This document shows positions 24,529 to 33,164 of a DNA stretch of 64,000 bases, one piece after another. Location: NCBI GenBank assembly GCA_964619555.1, contig CAZUDV010000002.1:1-64000 (forward strand), in the 5' to 3' direction. The DNA is from JAGOPY01 sp964619555 (GTDB taxonomy: Bacteria; Bacteroidota; Bacteroidia; Bacteroidales; JAGOPY01). A program made the translations under genes and the position numbers. Positions within the stretch are counted from its first letter, which is position 1, and each line of letters opens with the position of its first letter. Below the pieces are notes generated by a model. That model saw only the letters and a program-made list of their open reading frames with translations, did no database searches and was not told the DNA's origin.

Positions 24529-25671
24529 CTATTTCAGGATATGCTTCGATACCACCTGCCGGTTGACCTGGTTGGTGCCTTCGTAGATTTGCGACAGCTT
24601 GGCATCCCGCATCATTTTTTCGACCGGGTGTTCCCTGGAATAACCTTCCCCGCCCATAACCTGGACTGCATTGGTGGTTACCTGCATAGCCACATCGGTG
24701 GCAAAGTATTTTGACATAGCCGAAAGTTTCGAGAAATCTTTCTGCTGCGTATCATAAGCCCATGCCGCCCGCCAGACAAGCATCCTGGCAGCTTCGATCT
24801 CAGTAGCCATTTCGGCCAGCATAAACGAAACACCCTGGAGGACCGTGACCGGATGGCCAAACTGTACCCTGTTCTTTGCCCATTCCCTCGAATAATCGTA
24901 TGCGGCCTGAGCGTTGCCAACTGCAGCAGAGGCCACACCGGTCCGGGTCCTGTCAAAGGTCTTCATGGCGATAAGGAATCCATATCCTTCACCTCCTAAA
25001 AGATTTTCTGCCGGCACTTCCACATTTTCAAAAACAATTTCATTCTGGACAGACGCCCTTTGTCCCATCTTGTCCAGTCGTGAAACCATTTTGATGCCGG
25101 GTGTGTCTTTCTGCACACAGAAAGCGCTGAGGCTTCTGGATCCCCTGGAAGGATCTGCCAGGGCGAAAACGGTGATGTACTCGGCCACTTCCCCATTGGT
25201 GATGAACCTCTTGTGTCCGTTCAGGATATATTTATCACCTTGTTTGATCGCTGTGGATTTGATGCCCTGTACATCGGAACCGGCATTGGGTTCTGTCAGC
25301 GCATAGGCTGCAACAGCTTTTTTTTCTGTGATTTCCCCGAAGATCCTTTTCTTTTGTTCGTCGGTCCCGGAAAGCAGCATCGGGGTAAGGGCAAGTGTAC
25401 TGGCGTCGATGCAAATACCGATTCCTGTACAACCATAGCCCAGTTCCTCTGAAGCAAGCGCTCCGTCCAATATGCTGTAACCATGCCCGCCGTATTCCGG
25501 AGGCAGGGAAGCGTTAATAATTTTTTCGTCATAGGCGGCATGAACAATATCCCAGGGAAACTGGGACAATTCATCATACTTCATCCGGTTAGGAATGATC
25601 CATCTTTTGGTAAAATCGCGATACTTTTCCACGATTTCCTGTTGTCTTTTGTCTAGTTGAAAATCAATCAT
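24529..25671 (-). CDS. Acyl-CoA dehydrogenase (short form)
   Basis: 380 residues, the core length of short- or medium-chain acyl-CoA dehydrogenases. It shows ALTEPNAGSD (substrate and FAD region), RFITNG, and the catalytic Glu in SQIYEGTNQVNRQ. The FAD-binding GGEGYSREHPVEK lies just before. Chain length cannot be read from the sequence; butyryl-CoA or branched-chain substrates are typical. It ends 3 bases from the stop of the long-form gene, tail to tail. Confidence 0.93.
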   Translation of the reverse strand: MIDFQLDKRQQEIVEKYRDFTKRWIIPNRMKYDELSQFPWDIVHAAYDEKIINASLPPEYGGHGYSILDGALASEELGYGCTGIGICIDASTLALTPMLLSGTDEQKKRIFGEITEKKAVAAYALTEPNAGSDVQGIKSTAIKQGDKYILNGHKRFITNGEVAEYITVFALADPSRGSRSLSAFCVQKDTPGIKMVSRLDKMGQRASVQNEIVFENVEVPAENLLGGEGYGFLIAMKTFDRTRTGVASAAVGNAQAAYDYSREWAKNRVQFGHPVTVLQGVSFMLAEMATEIEAARMLVWRAAWAYDTQQKDFSKLSAMSKYFATDVAMQVTTNAVQVMGGEGYSREHPVEKMMRDAKLSQIYEGTNQVNRQVVSKHILK

Positions 25672-25763
25672 TGAATGCCTGGTTAATGTGTTATGAAGTC
25701 AGGTAGGATTATCGGTTAACAAATATAAAAGAATCCTCAAATTGCCGGAAGCCTTTTTAGAAA

Positions 25764-26603
25764 TTAATCCTGGCAATGCTCACATTCGAAACTCTTGTTA
25801 TACATCTGCATGGCTTTATTACTCATGCCCATGCTGGAAAATCCGCCGTCGTGGAAAAGATTTTGCATGGTCACTTTTCTGGTAAGGTCTGAAAACAAAG
25901 TGACACAGTAATAGGCGCATTCTTCTGCCGTGGCGTTCCCGAGGGGAGACATTCTGTCCGTAAAGTCCATCAGGCCGCTCATCACCCGTACACCGCTCCC
26001 GGCCGTCGTTAGCGTAGGTGACTGGGAGATGGTGTTGACCCTGATTTTCCTCTCTCTGCCATAGATATAACCGAAGCTTCTGGCGATAGACTCCAGCAAG
26101 GCTTTGGCATCGGCCATATCATTGTATGCATACAGGGTCCTCTGGGCAGCGATATAAGAAAGGGCAAGCACAGAACCCCATTCATTGATCGCATCCAGTT
26201 TATAAGCCACCTGGAGCAGTTTATGGAACGACAAAGCTGAAATATCTAAAGTCGTTTTAAAATAGTCGTAATCCAGGTCGTTATAGACCCTTTTCTTTCG
26301 GACATTCATGGACATACCGATGGAATGCAGCACAAAATCCACTTTCCCCCCGAAGTGTTCCATTGACACTTTGAATACCTTTTCGATATCCTCCACATTG
26401 GTAGCATCGGCCGGAATGATAATCGATTCGCATTTGCCAGCCAGTTCATCAATGGTGCCAAATCTGATGGCCGTCGGGGTATTGGAAAGAGTAAACCGGG
26501 CCCCCTCTTCATAGGCCTTAAGAGCGGTTTGCCAGGCAATTGATTTTTCGTCCAGAGCACCGAAGATGATACCTTTTTTACCTTGGAGCAAGTTATAAGC
26601 CAT
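25764..26603 (-). CDS. fabI: Enoyl-[acyl-carrier-protein] reductase (NADH)
   Basis: 279 residues. It catalyses the last step of each fatty acid elongation cycle. Y160-x6-K167 (YNDMADAK) is the FabI catalytic pair, and the N-terminus GIIFGALDEKSIAW (11-24) is the cofactor loop. SPTLTTAGSGV follows the FabI substrate-loop pattern. The C-terminal tail has a CEHC pair. It is last in the recN-side minus-strand operon, 12 bases after recN. Confidence 0.95.
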   Translation of the reverse strand: MAYNLLQGKKGIIFGALDEKSIAWQTALKAYEEGARFTLSNTPTAIRFGTIDELAGKCESIIIPADATNVEDIEKVFKVSMEHFGGKVDFVLHSIGMSMNVRKKRVYNDLDYDYFKTTLDISALSFHKLLQVAYKLDAINEWGSVLALSYIAAQRTLYAYNDMADAKALLESIARSFGYIYGRERKIRVNTISQSPTLTTAGSGVRVMSGLMDFTDRMSPLGNATAEECAYYCVTLFSDLTRKVTMQNLFHDGGFSSMGMSNKAMQMYNKSFECEHCQD

Positions 26604-26615
26604 ATTCTTCTTTAA

Positions 26616-28304
26616 TTAGTTGTTATCAAATAATTTAGAACCTTCCGAGGACGGAGCCAGCAATTCCCGGGCGGCTGCCACTGACGCCGCGGATGTTTCC
26701 CTTCCGCCGATCATCACGGCAAGTTCTGCCAGCCTTCCCGGCCCATCCAGTAATTTAATGTTGGAATAGGTCACATGGCCCTTCGTCTCTTTATAAACCG
26801 TGTATTGATGATCTGCTTTTCCCGCTATCTGCGGAAGGTGGGTAATGGCGATGACCTGTATACCTGACGACATTCTTGTGAGGACGTCTCCTACCCTGCC
26901 GGCCACATCTCCTGACAGTCCGTTATCGATCTCATCAAAAACTATGGTCGGAAGCATTTTCTTATTGGAAATCAATGACTTGATAGCTAACATGACCCTG
27001 GAAAGCTCACCTCCGGAGGCAATATCTGCAATTGGCTTTAACGAATGACCCTTATTAGCGTTGAAATAGAATTCAATGTTATCCTGACCATACAGGGTAA
27101 CTTCTGCCAGTTTCTCCCGGTTTACCTCAAAACGGGCCTCCGGCATGCCCATATGTTGCAACAGATTGACCACGAGGTTTGAAAAGGTCTTGAAGTGTTT
27201 TATCCTGGCCTCGGATAATTCAGTAGCTTTTTGAAACAGGTGATCCTCTGCTGAATTTATTGCATTTTCAAGAGCAAGGATTTGGTCTTCAATGGAATGG
27301 TAATCCCTTAGTTCATTTTCCAGGTTTTCTTTAATCTCTAACAACTCCCGGCAGGTCCTGACCTGGTGTTTTAACTGCAGGCGATAGATCAGGTCGAGCC
27401 GTTCCTGAATCTTTGCCAGTTGGTCAGCGCTGAAATCGACTCCCTGGTCGATGGCTGATATTTCCCGCAGGATCTCTTTCAGATCAATCAGCCCTGTCGC
27501 CAGCCTTTCGGCAACCTGAGCCAGTTCATTGTGAAAACCGGATACCTTCTGGAGATTGCTTTCCGCTGTTGAAATCCGGTCAATCACACCAAATTCTTCC
27601 CCAGAGAGAATTTCGATGACATTGTAAAGATGGCTTTTAATCTCTTCCGCATGGGTCATCACATTCAGCCGGGTCTCAAGCTCTTCCTGTTCACTGGCAT
27701 CCAGGTTGGCCTGGATAAGCTCGTCCAGGAGGAATTGCTTATAATCACATGATCTCCTGCTCTCTTCTTCTTTTCCGATTAATTCTTTTAACTGGTTTTT
27801 CAGGTTCCGCAACTGCCGGAATTGTTCCTGGAACTGGCTGAGCATGCTCTCACAACCGGCAAAGCTGTCCAAGATCGAAAGCTGAAAGCCAGAATCCTGA
27901 AGGGATGTCGTTGCATGCTGCGCATGGATATCCACCAGTCTGTCCCCCAGGGTCTTTAAAACGGATAGATTGACCGGTGTATCATTGATAAATGCCCGCG
28001 ATTTACCGTTAGGAATTATTTCCCTACGCAGAATAATGACAGAATCTTTATCAAGGTTATTTTCCTCGAAAAAGGAATCCAGGAGTTTGCCAGGATTCGA
28101 GAATGTCCCTTCCACTATACATTTTCGGTCGGTGTTCAATAACACCTGGGTATCGGCCCTTTTTCCAAGAACAAGATCCAGGGCATCCATCAGAATTGAC
28201 TTTCCGGCGCCTGTTTCCCCGGTTATGGCGGTAAACCCACCATAAAACGGTATATCCAGGTTATCGATCAATGCATAATTCTGTATGATTAAATGTTCCA
28301 GCAT
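26616..28304 (-). CDS. recN: DNA repair protein RecN
   Basis: 562 residues from ATG 28304. SMC-like ATPase: Walker A GETGAGKS (29-36), long coiled-coil arms (about 150-370), and the C-terminal signature ASGGELSRVMLAIK with Walker B TIVFDEIDNGLSG. It aids double-strand break repair with RecA. A -7 element (TATTTTTG, minus, 28331-28338) in the 122-base upstream gap suggests its own promoter in addition to read-through. No copy of the TTTGATTAAA palindrome was seen upstream, so control by the S24 repressor at 4973 is not supported. Confidence 0.96.
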   Translation of the reverse strand: MLEHLIIQNYALIDNLDIPFYGGFTAITGETGAGKSILMDALDLVLGKRADTQVLLNTDRKCIVEGTFSNPGKLLDSFFEENNLDKDSVIILRREIIPNGKSRAFINDTPVNLSVLKTLGDRLVDIHAQHATTSLQDSGFQLSILDSFAGCESMLSQFQEQFRQLRNLKNQLKELIGKEEESRRSCDYKQFLLDELIQANLDASEQEELETRLNVMTHAEEIKSHLYNVIEILSGEEFGVIDRISTAESNLQKVSGFHNELAQVAERLATGLIDLKEILREISAIDQGVDFSADQLAKIQERLDLIYRLQLKHQVRTCRELLEIKENLENELRDYHSIEDQILALENAINSAEDHLFQKATELSEARIKHFKTFSNLVVNLLQHMGMPEARFEVNREKLAEVTLYGQDNIEFYFNANKGHSLKPIADIASGGELSRVMLAIKSLISNKKMLPTIVFDEIDNGLSGDVAGRVGDVLTRMSSGIQVIAITHLPQIAGKADHQYTVYKETKGHVTYSNIKLLDGPGRLAELAVMIGGRETSAASVAAARELLAPSSEGSKLFDNN

Positions 28305-28426
28305 CAGGTGACAAAGCAAAGCTGTTTACACAAAAATAAAAAAGATGCAGTTATTTAGATTCATTGCAAACTTAAACTTATCAACCGGGAACTGCAAACC
28401 CGATATTTAAAAGGCTTACGACCAGA

Positions 28427-29329
28427 TTACCTGGCCAGGATTTTCTGGTAAGTCATCGTGTTGGAGGGATCAACCTCTTTTAAAATGGTCACGGCTTCAT
28501 TTTTTTCAGAGACGGTCGCCTCAGAGAATATATTCACCAGTTCGTCCCTTTTGGCGTCTGAAATGATCTGAAGGATCAGCAGTGCCGGTTTAGATTTTTT
28601 CACCACCTGCAGATACTTCAAAGAGGCCAGAATGGTCTTTCTGGCTTCGTCGGGATTTTCAAACATCAGATCCAATCCCAACCGGTGATAATCGTAAAAG
28701 AAGGTACGGACTCCTTTGTAAGCCGGGTTTGTGAGGTTTTCTATGAGCCAGTATCTGTTCTTGTTGCCTTCAAAGGATTTCCAGCCTTTGTAGTTACTGT
28801 TCTGGGCCAGGTTTACAATATTCTGGGCTTCTTCGAAAAACGCATCACCTCCTTCCAGGATGAAAGAATCAAAATCCAATCCTATAATTACATTAGCATA
28901 AAAGGCCAACACCGAAGTCAAATTCGAGGTGAAGATACCGGTGCTGTAATCCAGCGGCTGGTTCTCGATGTAATCAAAATCGATATCCCGTTCTATAAAA
29001 TTGAACAAGACGGTGGTGTAGGTGGAATTGAAAACAGGACGGCGCACGGCAATGGTCATGTCGCACCTGAACTGCTCAGACGATTGGCGTTCGGTTATAT
29101 TCAGCAAGATGGAACATTCGATCTTTTCGTACTGTTTATATTCAAAATTTGACCAGCTCCTGTTGTTCATGAACTCATATATGGCACTTCGCAGCGTTTC
29201 ATAAACCTTCCTGTCGGTACCGGAAGCTACCTGCTGCGAATTTACATCGACATTGCAATACAATTCCTGTGCATAGGAACCAGCAAGGAATGAGCCGAGG
29301 AAAACGAGGGTTATGATGAATCTTGGCAT
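28427..29329 (-). CDS. DUF4835 family exported protein
   Basis: 300 residues with a signal peptide cut after SYAQ (about 21). It matches the Bacteroidetes-specific DUF4835 family, which I recall as a conserved neighbour of coaBC and recN. Function is unknown; envelope or type IX secretion roles have been suggested for such proteins. Its place in an operon with bamD is the best clue. The mature protein is mixed alpha/beta with no catalytic motif I recognise. Confidence 0.85.
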   Translation of the reverse strand: MPRFIITLVFLGSFLAGSYAQELYCNVDVNSQQVASGTDRKVYETLRSAIYEFMNNRSWSNFEYKQYEKIECSILLNITERQSSEQFRCDMTIAVRRPVFNSTYTTVLFNFIERDIDFDYIENQPLDYSTGIFTSNLTSVLAFYANVIIGLDFDSFILEGGDAFFEEAQNIVNLAQNSNYKGWKSFEGNKNRYWLIENLTNPAYKGVRTFFYDYHRLGLDLMFENPDEARKTILASLKYLQVVKKSKPALLILQIISDAKRDELVNIFSEATVSEKNEAVTILKEVDPSNTMTYQKILAR

Positions 29330-29358
29330 GATGTTGCTTTATTCAGATTGTCAGGAAC

Positions 29359-30558
29359 TTACCGGAGTGAAGCAATGAAGTCAACGATATCCACGGCCAG
29401 GTCCTGTTTCGATTTGAGCGGGAGTCTCAAGGGTTTAGCTTTCCGGCTGAATATCGTTACTTTGTTAGTAGAGGTTTTAAATCCGGCGCCAGGGTCATTC
29501 AAGGAATTCAGGATAATCAGGTCGAGATTTTTTTCCTTAAGTTTTCTCAGGGCATTTTCTTCTTCATGCTCTGTTTCAAGTGCAAAGCCGGCCAGGATCT
29601 GATTCTTCTTCTTATTCTTGCCAATTCCGGCAAGGATGTCTATGGTCGGGATCAGTTCAATGGATAAAAGTCCATTTAACTTCTTTATTTTATTGGTTTC
29701 CGGATTCTTTGGACTGTAATCGGCTACGGCAGCAGCCATGATGATGATATCCGACTTTGGGTAATGCTTCAGGCAGGCATCATTCATTTCAGAAGCTGAC
29801 GTCACGTTGATCCTGTTGATGGAAGGGTTATCGGCAGAGATGGCCACCGGTCCGGCTACTAAAGTTACAGCCGCACCCTGCCTGGCAAATTCTTCGGCAA
29901 TGGCAAATCCCATTAAACCGCTGGAATGATTGCCGATGAACCTGACCGGATCGATGTTCTCATAAGTAGGCCCGGCTGTCACGAGAATTTTCTTTCCTTT
30001 GAACGGTCCCTCCGATTTCCTGAAAAAATCGATAACCTTACTGAGGATTTGTTCCGGTTCCTCCATCCTTCCTGCACCGCAAAGCCCGGAGGCCAACTCG
30101 CCAACAGTCGGCTCGATCAGGATATTTCCAAATGACTGAAGAATTTCAATGTTCTTTTTGGTGGTAGGGTGGCGGAACATATCGAGATCCATCGCCGGGG
30201 CAAAAAAAACGGGGCATTTCGCCGACAGATAGGCAGTCACGAGGAAATTATCCGCAATGCCATTAGCCATTTTGGCAAGTGTGTTCGCAGAAACTGGGGC
30301 AAACAGGTACAGGTCAGCCCATCTTCCGAGATCGACATGGCTGTGCCAGGTCCCATCAGTGGCATCGAACGGTTCCGAAATGACCGGATTTCCTGAAAGG
30401 GTAGATAAAGTCAATGGGGTCACGAAATCCCTTGCGCAAGGAGTCATAATAACCTGTATCTCAGCACCTTCTTTTTTCAGGAGCCGGACCAGTGCCGGAA
30501 TCTTAAAAGCGGCAATGCTCCCTGTAATTCCAACGACTATTTTTTTCCCTTTCAGCAT
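29359..30558 (-). CDS. coaBC: Bifunctional phosphopantothenoylcysteine decarboxylase/phosphopantothenate–cysteine ligase
   Basis: 399 residues. The N-terminal CoaC flavoprotein half (1-180) has GITGSIAAFK, the His in WHSHVDL, PVSANTLAKMANG, PAMDLDM and the substrate-clamp segment GLCGAGRMEEP with its active-site Cys. The C-terminal CoaB half (from about 190) has VTAGPTYENIDPVRFIGN, HSSGLMG and the AAAVADY motif. Together they convert 4'-phosphopantothenate and cysteine to 4'-phosphopantetheine for coenzyme A. Confidence 0.97.
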   Translation of the reverse strand: MLKGKKIVVGITGSIAAFKIPALVRLLKKEGAEIQVIMTPCARDFVTPLTLSTLSGNPVISEPFDATDGTWHSHVDLGRWADLYLFAPVSANTLAKMANGIADNFLVTAYLSAKCPVFFAPAMDLDMFRHPTTKKNIEILQSFGNILIEPTVGELASGLCGAGRMEEPEQILSKVIDFFRKSEGPFKGKKILVTAGPTYENIDPVRFIGNHSSGLMGFAIAEEFARQGAAVTLVAGPVAISADNPSINRINVTSASEMNDACLKHYPKSDIIIMAAAVADYSPKNPETNKIKKLNGLLSIELIPTIDILAGIGKNKKKNQILAGFALETEHEEENALRKLKEKNLDLIILNSLNDPGAGFKTSTNKVTIFSRKAKPLRLPLKSKQDLAVDIVDFIASLR

Positions 30559-30573
30559 CTTTAAAACGGGCTA

Positions 30574-30912
30574 TCAGGCCTTTTTCTTTTTAATTTCCTT
30601 ATGAGGATTGCGATAATAAATCTGCTCGTTCAGGTATTCATTCACAGCAACCAGTGTTGGTTTGGGCAAGCGCTCATAAAACTTTGCAATCTCGATCTGC
30701 TCTTTATTCTCAAAGATCTCTTCCAGGTTGTCATTTGTGGTTGCAAATTCTTCGATCTTCTTGTTGAGTTCATCCTTGAGTTCCAGTGAGATCTGATTGG
30801 CCCTTTTAGAAATGATGACTACAGTTTCGTAGGTGTTACCCGTCTTCTCACTGAACTTGTGCATGTCACGGGTAATAGCTTCGGGATCGATTTTAATTTT
30901 CTTAATATCCAT
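30574..30912 (-). CDS. rpoZ: RNA polymerase omega subunit, Bacteroidetes type
   Basis: 112 residues. It has the divergent Bacteroidetes omega pattern: TGNTYETVVIISKRANQI covers the conserved helix that binds beta-prime, with a longer acidic C-terminus. The short spacings to coaBC (15 bases) and bamD (25 bases) and this gene order are characteristic of the phylum. It is highly diverged from proteobacterial omega, so automatic annotation often misses it. Confidence 0.88.
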   Translation of the reverse strand: MDIKKIKIDPEAITRDMHKFSEKTGNTYETVVIISKRANQISLELKDELNKKIEEFATTNDNLEEIFENKEQIEIAKFYERLPKPTLVAVNEYLNEQIYYRNPHKEIKKKKA

Positions 30913-30937
30913 TTGATCTTATTTAATTAATTACATA

Positions 30938-31750
30938 TCAGTCAGATGCAGGTACACTTTCCGGCAGGAACGCTAAAATTGTTCTCTTCATATTATTGGC
31001 TTCCCGGAGGTACCTGCTTTCCGGGTATTGGAATACAAATTCATTGTAGGCATCCAGGGCTTCCTGGAACCGTTCGGTTTGTTTCGTCCGGATGCTGTTC
31101 TCCGCATAGAAAAAGTTAGATTTAAGTATATTGAAGAGTATTTCTTCTTTAAAATCGGTATCCGGGTACTCTTTCAACAAATTCTCATATGATTTGATTG
31201 CTGCCTCAAAAAGACGCATTTTCAAGTAAAGATCTGCGATTTCAAGGTCTTTTTTCTGAAGTTTGGCCCTGAGCTGATCGATCAGGTCAGTAGCCTCGGC
31301 CACCCTTTCGCTGTTGGGGTACATATCGATGAACAGCTGCAATTCCGTTATGGCCGTGAAGGTATTTGTCTGGTCAAGGCTGGATGGCGGAGAGTCCAGA
31401 AAATAGCAATAAGCATTCATGTATACAGCTTCTTCGGCAAATTTACTCCTGGGATAGGTGGTGGCGAAACGTTTAAAATAATAACTGGCCAGGATATAAT
31501 CCTGCTGGTGATAATAGCAGTAAGCATAATAAAACTGCATTTTTTCAGCCTTATCGGTACCCTGGTAGAAATTGATCAGTTGCTGAAAGAGCTGGAGCGC
31601 CCGGTAATAATCTTTTTTATCGTAATAATCAATGGCAGCGGCATATTTGGCCTCATTGTCGCTACTCTTGATCAGCTTCTGGTGCTTTCCGCATCCGGAA
31701 ACAATGATAACGGCCAGTAACAGGATGATATGCAGCTTTTTTGAAAACAT
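30938..31750 (-). CDS. bamD: Outer membrane assembly lipoprotein BamD
   Basis: 270 residues from ATG 31750. A lipoprotein signal (MFSKKLHIILLLAVIIVSGC) places the lipidated Cys at 20. Five TPR-like repeats follow, with YYRALQLFQQLINFY, SKFAEEAVYMNAYCYF and YPESRYLREA as in BamD/ComL. It assists BamA in folding outer membrane barrels. A longer open frame upstream to 31801 would spoil the signal peptide. A -7 element ends 4 bases before the ATG, which would make the transcript leaderless. Confidence 0.92.
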   Translation of the reverse strand: MFSKKLHIILLLAVIIVSGCGKHQKLIKSSDNEAKYAAAIDYYDKKDYYRALQLFQQLINFYQGTDKAEKMQFYYAYCYYHQQDYILASYYFKRFATTYPRSKFAEEAVYMNAYCYFLDSPPSSLDQTNTFTAITELQLFIDMYPNSERVAEATDLIDQLRAKLQKKDLEIADLYLKMRLFEAAIKSYENLLKEYPDTDFKEEILFNILKSNFFYAENSIRTKQTERFQEALDAYNEFVFQYPESRYLREANNMKRTILAFLPESVPASD

Positions 31751-31754
31751 CGCG

Positions 31755-31762
31755 CAAAGGTA
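31755..31762 (-). promoter_or_regulatory. -7 element almost touching the bamD start
   Basis: TACCTTTG on the minus strand, ending 4 bases before the ATG. No TTG is present at the usual 19-21 bases upstream. If used, transcription would begin at or inside the start codon. Confidence 0.4.
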
Positions 31763-31822
31763 CAAATTTTCAATCAATCCATAACGTTGGATTGCATGCA
31801 ATTATTATGAATGTCAATTCCT

Positions 31823-31853
31823 TTGAACGGATCGGAATTAATTAATACTTTTG
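31823..31853 (+). promoter_or_regulatory. Promoter of the alpha-oxoamine synthase gene
   Basis: TTG (31823-31825) and TACTTTTG (31846-31853) are separated by exactly 20 bases. The GTG start at 31897 leaves a leader of about 37 bases. Confidence 0.6.
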
Positions 31854-31896
31854 CCTGCCTAGAAATCATTTTTACAAACATTAAAAATCTTATACC

Positions 31897-33144
31897 GTGG
31901 ATATTTTTGAAAAGGTTGTATCGAAAATGGGCCCGCTCGGCCAGTATTATGAACAGGGTCATGGTTATTATTTTTTTCCGAAACTTGAGGGAGAAATTGC
32001 CAACAGGATGATTTATCAGGGTAAGGAAAGACTGATTTGGAGCCTTAATAATTATCTCGGGCTGGCGAATCATCCGGAAGTCCGCAAAGCCGATGCCGAA
32101 GCTGCTGCAAAATTCGGCCTGGCTTACCAGATGGGAGCCCGTATGATGTCGGGTCAAACCGTTTACCATGAGCAATTCGAGAAGGAAATCGCCGAATTTA
32201 TGGGCAAAGAAGCTGCATACCTTCTCAATTACGGATACCAGGGAATGGTTTCACTGATCCAATCGATTGTCGACAGAAAGGATGTCATCGTTTATGACGC
32301 CGAAGCACATGCCTGCATCCTCGATGGAATGCAGTTACATTTTGGGAAACGCTTTGTATATCAGCACAATGACATGGAAAGCCTGGAAAAACAGCTTCAG
32401 CATGCCACTAAGATCATTCAGGAGACAAAAGGCGGCATTCTCGTGATCACCGAAGGGGTCTATGGAATGGCGGGAGATCTGGGAAAACTGGATAAAATAG
32501 CCGAGCTGAAGAAAAAATATCCGTTCCGATTGCTGGTGGATGATGCACACGGATTTGGGACCATGGGCAAAACAGGCCAGGGAACCGGAGAACATCTGGG
32601 CGTCCAGGAAGAAATTGATATCTATTTCGGTACTTTTGCCAAAGCATTCGCCGGCATTGGCGGTTTTATTGCGAGTAAAAAAGAGATTATTAAGTTCTTA
32701 ATGTATAACCTCCGGTCACAGGTCTTTGCCAAATCCTTACCGGTGGCGATGACCATAGGCGCCTTAAAACGCCTTGAACTGCTTCGCAGCCAGCCCCAGT
32801 TGAGGGAAAATCTGTGGACAATCGTGAACGCACTTCAGGATGGTCTGAGGAACAAGGGATTGAACATCGGAAAGACTGAATCCCCGGTCACTCCGGTCTA
32901 TTTCAGCGGAGGATTAGGAGAAGCTTCCCACATCGCATATGATTTGAGGGAGATCTACAACATTTTCTGCAGCGTGGTCATCTATCCGGTTGTACCGAAA
33001 GGGGTCATCATGCTACGAATCATCCCAACCGCTGTCCATACATTGGAAGATGTCCAATATACACTGGATGCCTTTACCGAGGTTAAAAAGAAACTGGATA
33101 CGGGGATATATTCCAATACTGAAATAAAGAGCATGCGCGCTTAA
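31897..33144 (+). CDS. Alpha-oxoamine synthase, serine palmitoyltransferase / cysteate acyltransferase type
   Basis: 415 residues from a GTG start. PLP-dependent fold-type I enzyme that joins an acyl-CoA or acyl-ACP to an amino acid with decarboxylation. D215/D216 and H218 (VDDAHGFG) hold the cofactor, and the Schiff-base lysine is K249 in GTFAKAFAG. It resembles a Bacteroidetes paralogue group which I recall includes the Flavobacterium johnsoniae enzyme for capnine (sulfonolipid) synthesis, more than the classical Bacteroides serine palmitoyltransferase. Product could be a 3-keto-sphinganine or a 3-keto-capnine. BioF or Kbl activity is less likely. A coiled-coil membrane protein gene follows 20 bases later. 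Confidence 0.83.
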   Translation: MDIFEKVVSKMGPLGQYYEQGHGYYFFPKLEGEIANRMIYQGKERLIWSLNNYLGLANHPEVRKADAEAAAKFGLAYQMGARMMSGQTVYHEQFEKEIAEFMGKEAAYLLNYGYQGMVSLIQSIVDRKDVIVYDAEAHACILDGMQLHFGKRFVYQHNDMESLEKQLQHATKIIQETKGGILVITEGVYGMAGDLGKLDKIAELKKKYPFRLLVDDAHGFGTMGKTGQGTGEHLGVQEEIDIYFGTFAKAFAGIGGFIASKKEIIKFLMYNLRSQVFAKSLPVAMTIGALKRLELLRSQPQLRENLWTIVNALQDGLRNKGLNIGKTESPVTPVYFSGGLGEASHIAYDLREIYNIFCSVVIYPVVPKGVIMLRIIPTAVHTLEDVQYTLDAFTEVKKKLDTGIYSNTEIKSMRA

Positions 33145-33164
33145 CCGGAAGAATAACGTATTCC

